Positions 1 to 7,400 of a stretch of 10,599 bases of DNA are shown in pieces. Source of the DNA: Brachionus koreanus. Its lineage: Eukaryota > Rotifera > Eurotatoria > Ploima > Brachionidae. The first letter of the stretch is position 1. Every line of letters begins with the position of its first letter. A program made the position numbers and the translations under genes. The notes under the pieces were generated by a model that was not told where the DNA came from, ran no database searches, and worked only from the letters and a program-made list of their open reading frames with translations. The DNA lies in assembly GCA_016987375.1 (NCBI GenBank), contig PJRA01000412.1:2465371-2475969 (forward strand). The letters run 5' to 3'.

Positions 1-116
1 AAACAGATTGGACAATGTCGGTAGAAACAAAAAAAACGAAAAGTCTACTATAGCGGGATTACGTTAGTCTTCCTGCTTTGTCAGTTTAGTTAAACTAAAT
101 TTGACCGTAGAATATT

Positions 117-150
117 GACTATTATTATTATATTCTTATTATTATTATAA
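117..150. repeat. ATT/TTA microsatellite in a gene-free stretch
   Basis: This is an imperfect trinucleotide run of ATT units with one interruption (TATTC). It lies in the first 770 bases, which are AT-rich, closed in all frames and otherwise featureless to my eye. Confidence 0.7.
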
Positions 151-769
151 ATCTACATAGCATGCAAAGAATGTTAGATTAAAATTATTAGAATAAAATC
201 ATTGATTTATTTTAATATATTAAGATAAACTCTTTGAATTAGAATGATAATTTGAATTGATCATCAACTTCAAGATGCCGCACCGTTGAATTTTATGTAC
301 TTAATGTGCTTTATGTCACATTTTTTATTCCATGTATTTCTGGAACATTTAATTTTATCTTTATAAATATTTAGAAGAAGACTTAACAGTTCATCTTATT
401 TCTGATTTGCTTTTATGCTTTATACTGTTAAGAACCATCTAATTCCGTAAAAAGTATGTTTTAAAATATGAAACATTATTTTTAGCATACCTGATCCCTA
501 GCGCTGTTTTAATCCCGTATTGCTAAAAGAAAGCTTACCATCAAATTAACCCTAATTGGACAAAGCTCAATATGACGTTTTTTAACTTATCAAAACTATG
601 GATAATTTAATGATTAGCTTTATTTAAATGGATTTTCAGCTTTTCAATTTTTCTTGAAAAAAATCATTAAGTAAATTTTTTTTTCATTAAGAAAATTACT
701 AAATGAAAAATAGTAAAATACTAAGCAAATTTTAGTAAATTAAAATATTTGACTCTTTATCATTATGAA

Positions 770-1165
770 TCATTATGGCTCACGTTTTGATCCAAAAGAA
801 TTTGAAATGAATTACATTATAGATTAAAAGTTGACTCCGTTGCTTTACCAGTTCCTGATGCTGACAAAGGTATAATATTTTGATATGTCGAATTATTGAC
901 ATTGATTATAGTAAATCTTTGTTTGAGTTGACTAGTGAATCTTGGGTATTACATACTTCGTTTGCTAGTAATATTTTTGATATCGTGAAAGATTGCGGAA
1001 TTGAAATTCAAGTTAAAATGGATAAAAAATTAAGTGTAAAACAAGCAATCAATGAATTGTCCATTGGCGATGGACAGGGAATGGTAAGGTGTAATTGCAC
1101 CGGTGGTTGTAAAACAAAAAGATGTTAATGCAAACAGTTACTTATGCAATAACGAAATTTTTCAT
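770..1165 (+). mobile_element. Decayed C-terminal end of an integrase-type element with a Cys-cluster tail
   Basis: VDSVALPVPDADKG (about 831-872) is followed, after a frameshift, by ICRIIDIDYSKSLFELTSES and on to QGMVRCNCTGGCKTKRC. This resembles the end of integrase/KRAB-A-domain-containing protein 2-like mobile-element proteins common in invertebrate genomes, where an SH3-like segment with VPD-x-DRG precedes a tail of the form RCNC-x3-C-x4-RCxC. The Cys codons are at 1090, 1096, 1108 and 1123. A TAA at 1126 falls where the family has Lys, and the next codons (TGC AAA) continue the motif, so the gene is broken by a nonsense change. The integrase core is absent upstream. It is convergent with the FAPP2-like gene and lies about 180 nt beyond its stop codon. 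The assignment is from remembered family pattern, not alignment. Confidence 0.6.
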
Positions 1166-1310
1166 TTACAAATGAATTTTTTGATGATAATTTTAATAAA
1201 TAGTTTGAATTATTTCAATAGGAATTTAAATGAAATTTCAAATAAAATGGTCATATATTAAAAATTTAAATAGAAAATCTATAATTTAACAAATACAAAT
1301 TTTTACATAT

Positions 1311-1316
1311 TTTAAT
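1311..1316 (-). promoter_or_regulatory. Possible poly(A) signal ATTAAA
   Basis: ATTAAA, the commonest variant of AATAAA, lies 27 nt beyond the FAPP2-like stop codon on the minus strand. No AATAAA was found on this strand in the first couple of hundred bases. In DNA this AT-rich the hexamer occurs often by chance. Confidence 0.35.
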
Positions 1317-1342
1317 GCTTTTTTGATTTAGGAGTAATATCT

Positions 1343-1435
1343 TTAAATATCAAGCTTATTTTTTGAATAAAAATCTTTAATTATATTAATAACATGATCG
1401 ATTCCCTTAATGGATAATTTCATTTGTTCTATTAC
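1343..1435 (-). CDS. PLEKHA8: FAPP2-like exon 12 (C-terminus and stop)
   Basis: It encodes residues 676-705, VIEQMKLSIKGIDHVINIIK to FYSKNKLDI, then TAA at 1345-1343. The spacing and pattern fit the last GLTP helix (human MKKQMAILDALYEVHGLES). The acceptor TTTTTTTTCAAAG|GTA has a good pyrimidine tract and gives a 57-nt intron 11 (1436-1492). An earlier AG at 1473 would leave a 20-nt intron and a non-homologous tail, so it was not chosen. Confidence 0.88.
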   Translation of the reverse strand, partial: VIEQMKLSIKGIDHVINIIKDFYSKNKLDI

Positions 1436-4400
1436 CTTTGAAAAAAAAGTTTTTGTTAATTATATTTAAAATCTAAAATTAAATAAAATTACCTGGCTTT
1501 CAAATTGTTCTTTATTGTCTAAGTATACCGAATGATCGGTGACAAGTCGTTTATAAAATTCTTCCTTAGTCGGAAGTGATCTCATTGCCAATGAAAAAAT
1601 GCTCCTAACAACAAAGTTATGGTATTGTTTTAGAGTCTTTTGATAGCTCAAATGAACACATTCACTCATTACTGAATCGTTTGATTTAGAAAAATGACTC
1701 AAAAATTCTCTCAAAAACCAAACAGCTCTAAATTTTTTTTTTCATTATAATTTCTAACAATAAAGTTAAATTCATTTTTCAACCTTCTAAGCCACATGAG
1801 AGCATCAGTTGCCGAATTTTTCGCATTCGTTTTCTTCTCATCTAATTCATGCTTTACAATAGCCTGGAGTGTATTGAATTTTTCTGTATCTAATAAATAT
1901 TTTTGTTTTATTTTCTTAAAAACAATAAAAAATTAAAAGCATTGAGATTTGTTGAATAATAAGCTACATTTATATTTCCGTAAACATCTATTTTGACCGG
2001 CAGAAAAGCAGTTGAGCCAAAACTGTCCAATATTGAAAAAATATCCGAACAGCAATTCAAAAAAAATTCTGTTGGAATTCCATTATTTTCCAATAGGACA
2101 ATATCATTGAATCTAATTGAAAAATTTAAATTCTAATTTGAAATTTATTCGAATAAACTTTGGTTACCTGTGTTTAATAATACTGAAAAAGCTAGAATTA
2201 AGATCTTTATTTTGATGATGATGATTTTTCTGATGGTGATGATGGTGGTGATTGTGGTGATGGTGATGATGATGATGGTGGTGAGAATTTTTGTGAGTCT
2301 CACTGGCTTTGACGATGGACGGATTGGGAGTGGCAACAAGCGTTTCGTTATCGCTCTTAATCATGCTGTTGTTTATATCTTAATCAAAATTTTTTGAAAA
2401 TATTCTAAACGTTTGCATAAAATTACCTTTTTTAATTCTTGAAAATTTGCTATTTGCCGTATCTAGTAAATAGTGAGAAGATTGCTCGGCAACGGGATCC
2501 GCTAGCAATTCAGTTTCCTTAATGTTTTCAATGTGATAATTTCTAAATTCGAGACCGATTATTCGAAATAAATTAGAATATTTTTAAAGCTAAGATAAAG
2601 CATTAATTAAGCAAAAAATATATAAAGTTGGTTCACTATTAGATGAACCTAAAGCATAAGCTAATTTTTACCATGAACACAAACAAAACCAAGTAGCTAT
2701 TTATGTGAATTTTTTATTATTAATAAAATAAAATTAGTGTATAAGCTTAAAATTAGGAGCAAACAGTGATACGAAATTAAGATCGCATTTGAAACTAAAT
2801 TATTCTTAACAAAAAATAATTAGTAGATAATTAATTTTTAGAGACATAATTCAAATAATGTTGAACAAATTTTTTATTTTTGGTATAATGTGAGTTAAGA
2901 AGTGGAGAAGTTGTTGATAGTTTTAAAACTAATAGTTACACAACAAGAATTACAAAAATATTTAGATCATTAAAATTTTTTTTTGAAAGGCCTAAAAAAA
3001 ATTTCACACAAGATTGTTTAGAATTTTGAAAAATTGACAAAAAAGAAAAATTGAATTTGAGAATTATTCACAATAAAAAAAATAAAAAATAAATTTTTAA
3101 TTATAATATTAGAATTTGCTGAAGCATTTTAATACATTAAACGTGAGTGTGAGTCTACATTAAATATTTGCTTTGAAAATATTTCTTATTACCTGATAGA
3201 AATAAGCGACATTTTTTTCATGTCTAAGCGATTATGATTATTTTGCAGAATATTTGACTTGATGCTTTTATTTACAAAAAAAAATGAGTCTGGACTGTTC
3301 ATATGCTTTAGATTGGGCTTCATTCTACTTGGCAAAGACTTTACCGATATTCTGGATGGCGAATGCGATTCGATTAGTTCGTGTGACGGATGTGTGCTAA
3401 TAAATTTTAGAATTAATGACTATTTAGTATCGATTGTTTTATTTAAAAAATTTAAATTTCATTCAGAAAAATAAAAACCCAATTTTAAAAATCAATAAAT
3501 AATTATGCTTATCTAAAAACAAGTTAAGCATTTAAAATTTATTTTAGATGTTACTTAGGTAAATTTTTGGATGTTGAGTCAGAATTAGACGAGTCTGCAA
3601 TTGGAATGCTTTTTGTGTTATACTGGTTTAAATTTTGGTTCAAATATAGTGGATGATAGAGATGATATTTGTACTGATCCAAATCTATGCTAATATCGGA
3701 CTTATCATTCTTGTTGTTCGATTCACTCTCCACTAGCAGTGATTTTACAGCCTCGGCACTTACATTAGAACTTGTGTTAGACAAAATTACCAAATTGCGT
3801 ACTATTTGCACCAACATGTCACATGTTATGTTAATATTCGAGCTAAGCTCGTCTAGCTTCTTTATATTAAAAAAAAGTTTAGTCTTTGACGCAATGCAAA
3901 ATTTAAAAGCAATTTTTTTACTATTGAGATAAAAAGCCTAATGTAAAAAAAAAATTTATTAAGACTACGTAAATTCTGACTTGTTTTGTAAGAAAAAATT
4001 TTAATTGCTGAATAGCAATTTTAATTTTAATTGTTTAAATCAATAGAAATTTTTTTCCTTAAATTTTTATATAAAATAATTTAAATGATTTTATTAATTG
4101 AAATAAATTTCAATGGTGTGATGGTGTAGAATAAAACAAAGCTTCAAAATTAAAAAATAAAATTTCTAATTTTAAAGAGACTTTAATATTTAATAATTAG
4201 CTTAAATTGACGATTGATTTCTTACTTTGAAATAAAATTAGAGAAATTTTAGCTGAAGATTTTGCGTAATTCAGCATTTTTTAGATTATTATTTTATATC
4301 TAACAATAGAAAATAGAACGTTGAAATAAAATTACGATACGTTATACTAAAATGAGGAGAGTTGAGCGGATCAAGGCAAAAAACCTACAATTTAACTGCA

Positions 4401-7400
4401 TTTACTAAGATATAAAATTGTTTTGAGATGCTTTATAAAAATTAATTTAAAAGATATGAACATCCTAAAATTGATTTTTTTTTAAATAGCGTAAATTTTA
4501 TTTTATTTAGTGTCACTAAAAGTCAAAATGAAAAATAATCACAAATTTCCAACAATTGCAGAGAATTGTGAATTTTGGAACAAAAAAACAAAATAACATT
4601 TTAAATAAAGATTAATTTTTATGTTTTGGCTAAAGTTTTTTAGCTATTAAATTATTATTAATATTTTAATTATGAATAATAATTTTTTTTAGATTAAACG
4701 ATTATTTTTTAGCTTAATTTTTTCTATTTTTTGCACTGAGCTTAAATTGACTTTGAGCACAATCCTGAGTTTATTTTAAAAAAAAAATCGTTAATATTAA
4801 TAATTGAATTAAAATCAGCAATTTAATCATAATTTAAATTCGTAAATAATTTTCCTACAATCATACTAGATAATTTTAGATCAAGTATCACAGTTAAAAA
4901 TGGAAAATATAAGATTCGATGACATATGAAGCCAATATAGTTTTAAGATCAAACTATGTGACTTCCATTTGAATAAATTATTAAAAATTATGAATGTTTT
5001 TTGTTTTTTTTTACCAATTTAGGACTACTTTTTAGCTTGAGAATCTGTTGATTTAGAAAAAATAATTCGTATCTATTTAAGCATTATTTCCAATTAATGA
5101 ATAAATAATATCTTAAAATATTAAACAAATTCAATTGATTTGATAACCAAAAATATGATAATCTTTACTTTTAAATGTCCAGTTGCGTTACCTGTAAAGT
5201 AACGCATGTAATTTGATTTGACACTAAATTTGAGAGTCTGATAAAGAATATAATGATAAAACATTGTCTAAAGAATAAGTTAATGTCAGAGAGGCTACAT
5301 GGATTCCCATGAAAATTATATTTTCCTAATCAAATCAACTGATAAAATTACAAGTACCCTCTTATTTGATTATTAAGTTGACACTGATTTTGTAAAAGCT
5401 TTTGATAAAGTAAATAACGAAAATTTTCTGAAATTTTTAGGTTCAGAAAAATTTGATTACTAAAATTGAAAAATATGTTTGATTTGATTCAAATATTATA
5501 TTGAGTCATAGAATTTTGCGTTTTTTAAAAGATTGGATATTTTTTTTTGATCTTAGTTTCTTAGTAATTCTTAGAATTTAAGTCATATTTTATGTCAAAA
5601 TAAACATAATTGAATGCTCTTAAAAATGATATGTGTCACTCTTTGTTTATTTAATTTTAAATTTTTTTTATAAATGAAAACTTTTAATAAAAATTTTTAA
5701 ATTTTAGTACTACTACTTAGTTATTGGAAAAAAAGTCTATCAGTCTCACCAGTTACTGGTGAGAGGTGAAAATGTGCTTAAAGTAAGAAGCAGTGATACG
5801 AGCCTTCGGAGGAAAGGTATTCGCCAATCATCAAATGATTTTTGAACATCAAAATCGATGATATCTTATCATCTTAATTTGATTAACATCAGATATATTC
5901 GAGTTTTTCCTCATGATTTCACAGATTTCAATATTCAACGACGCATTGATATTAGTAGAAAACTAGTTATAAATTCCTAATAATCTAAAAAAAAAAGGTT
6001 TTAAAGAGGAGTTATAACTTCGGATGAGAAGTTGATCTATTTTCGAAATTATGATTACAGAAACCATCTCAACCAGCTCATCGTGATAAGAGGAAAATTT
6101 TATAAAAAGATGATGTGTGTTTGGGGGAGTTTCAATTAAAGGGTAATACAGTTTAAGCTGATTTTATACAGTCTCACTTTAAATGAAGATGTTCATTTTG
6201 ACGCAAATCTTTATAATTCTGATTATCATCTTTTTCTCTTAATGAATACCGTATTTCATCAAATTCCAATAACCAGAAATAGAAGAAACTTGCTGGTATT
6301 TTTATTTTTTATTTTAGTTTCCCTTTATTTGAGCTGCTTTTTACAATAAAATTTAACTCGTTTAAAAGAAAATTCACCAGTCGTTTGCCTTGGCCTGTTG
6401 GTTTAATTGTACAAATTGTCAAATTTGTACAATAAAGAAAAACGACTGTACCAATGGCTTGGATCCTAACAATATTTTATACCAAATAAATTTAAATATT
6501 TTTAGGTAAAAACTAGTTGTTTGGATATTAAAATAATAAATTAAAATAATAAATTCAAGTTTTCTTGAATACTGTAGTAATACTTTTAAATCAATAGATG
6601 CTATATAAAATTATAAATCAAAACCTTTGTCTGCTTCTGTTAGAAATTAGGAAAATTCCAAAGTTTTTTGGGTGGTTCCCTTCGAGAAACAAGTTTAAAG
6701 TTGGACTTATTTCCAAAATTTTTAAGCAAAATAAAAAAGAAGAAACAATGGCTTAAGAATGTACTTTATGAATTCTGTGACCTGAAATAAAGATCATTAG
6801 AAATAAAAAATTAAGACTTAAACTGGAATAGTTTTTTTTTAAATAAAAAAACGGATAAATTAATAAATTATTTTGAAAAAAATATTTTTGTATCTACTGA
6901 TCTACGTTTAATATTTTTTGATTTTTTGATGAAACCAATTACGAAAATTATATGTAATAAAGTAAGTTCAGTGCTAATTGAATAAAAAAAATAAACTTGC
7001 TAAAAAATTGAAATTTCAATTATATGACTTACCAAATTCATATGAATAAGCACTAGATTTTTCTTTTAAATTATAACAAAAACTAGCTAAAAAATAAAAT
7101 CTAAGCAACAACTCAATCGAGATGTGTGTATGAGTTCTACAAAGAAAATCGTGAATAAAGAAAACTTTAAAATAGACTTCACTTCAAAAAAGATAGACTA
7201 AAGAAGACTATCGTTTATGATACTATTAAGAAAGCATAAAGAAATAGAGATTCTGGACTGATTGCTGGAAGTGGTCATATACCCAAAAATATGTCCGTCA
7301 AACTCGCGGCTTTGCGAATTTTCTATGAATTTGAATTAAACATTTTCTAGGTTTAGAACCCGGAAAATAAAACACACCGGAAAGAAGATCAAATCGATGA

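Noticed and set aside
1473..1492. Alternative acceptor at 1473 for the last intron
   Set aside because: It would make a 20-nt intron and a tail without GLTP similarity; the acceptor before 1435 gives the expected final helix.
2145..2339. Minus-strand 64-codon ORF rich in Ile and Thr
   Set aside because: It is a shifted-frame reading of the same His repeat and does not fit the phases of exons 7 and 9.
2170..2397. Plus-strand 75-codon ORF rich in Met and Val that looks like a membrane segment
   Set aside because: It is the complement of the CAT/CAC His codons in exon 8, so GATGATG reads as Met/Val. The minus-strand exon has homology context and splice phases.
3259..3474. Plus-strand 71-codon ORF
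   Set aside because: It is antisense to exon 6 of the FAPP2-like gene, with no recognisable domain. The minus strand has matching splice sites and phase.
3687..3932. Plus-strand 81-codon ORF, Leu/Ser-rich
   Set aside because: It is antisense to exon 5, and its composition reflects the Asn/Ser/Glu-rich linker on the other strand.
5184..5206. 8-bp stem TGCGTTAC/GTAACGCA as a regulatory or mobile-element end
   Set aside because: It is short, isolated in intron 4 and without any associated feature.
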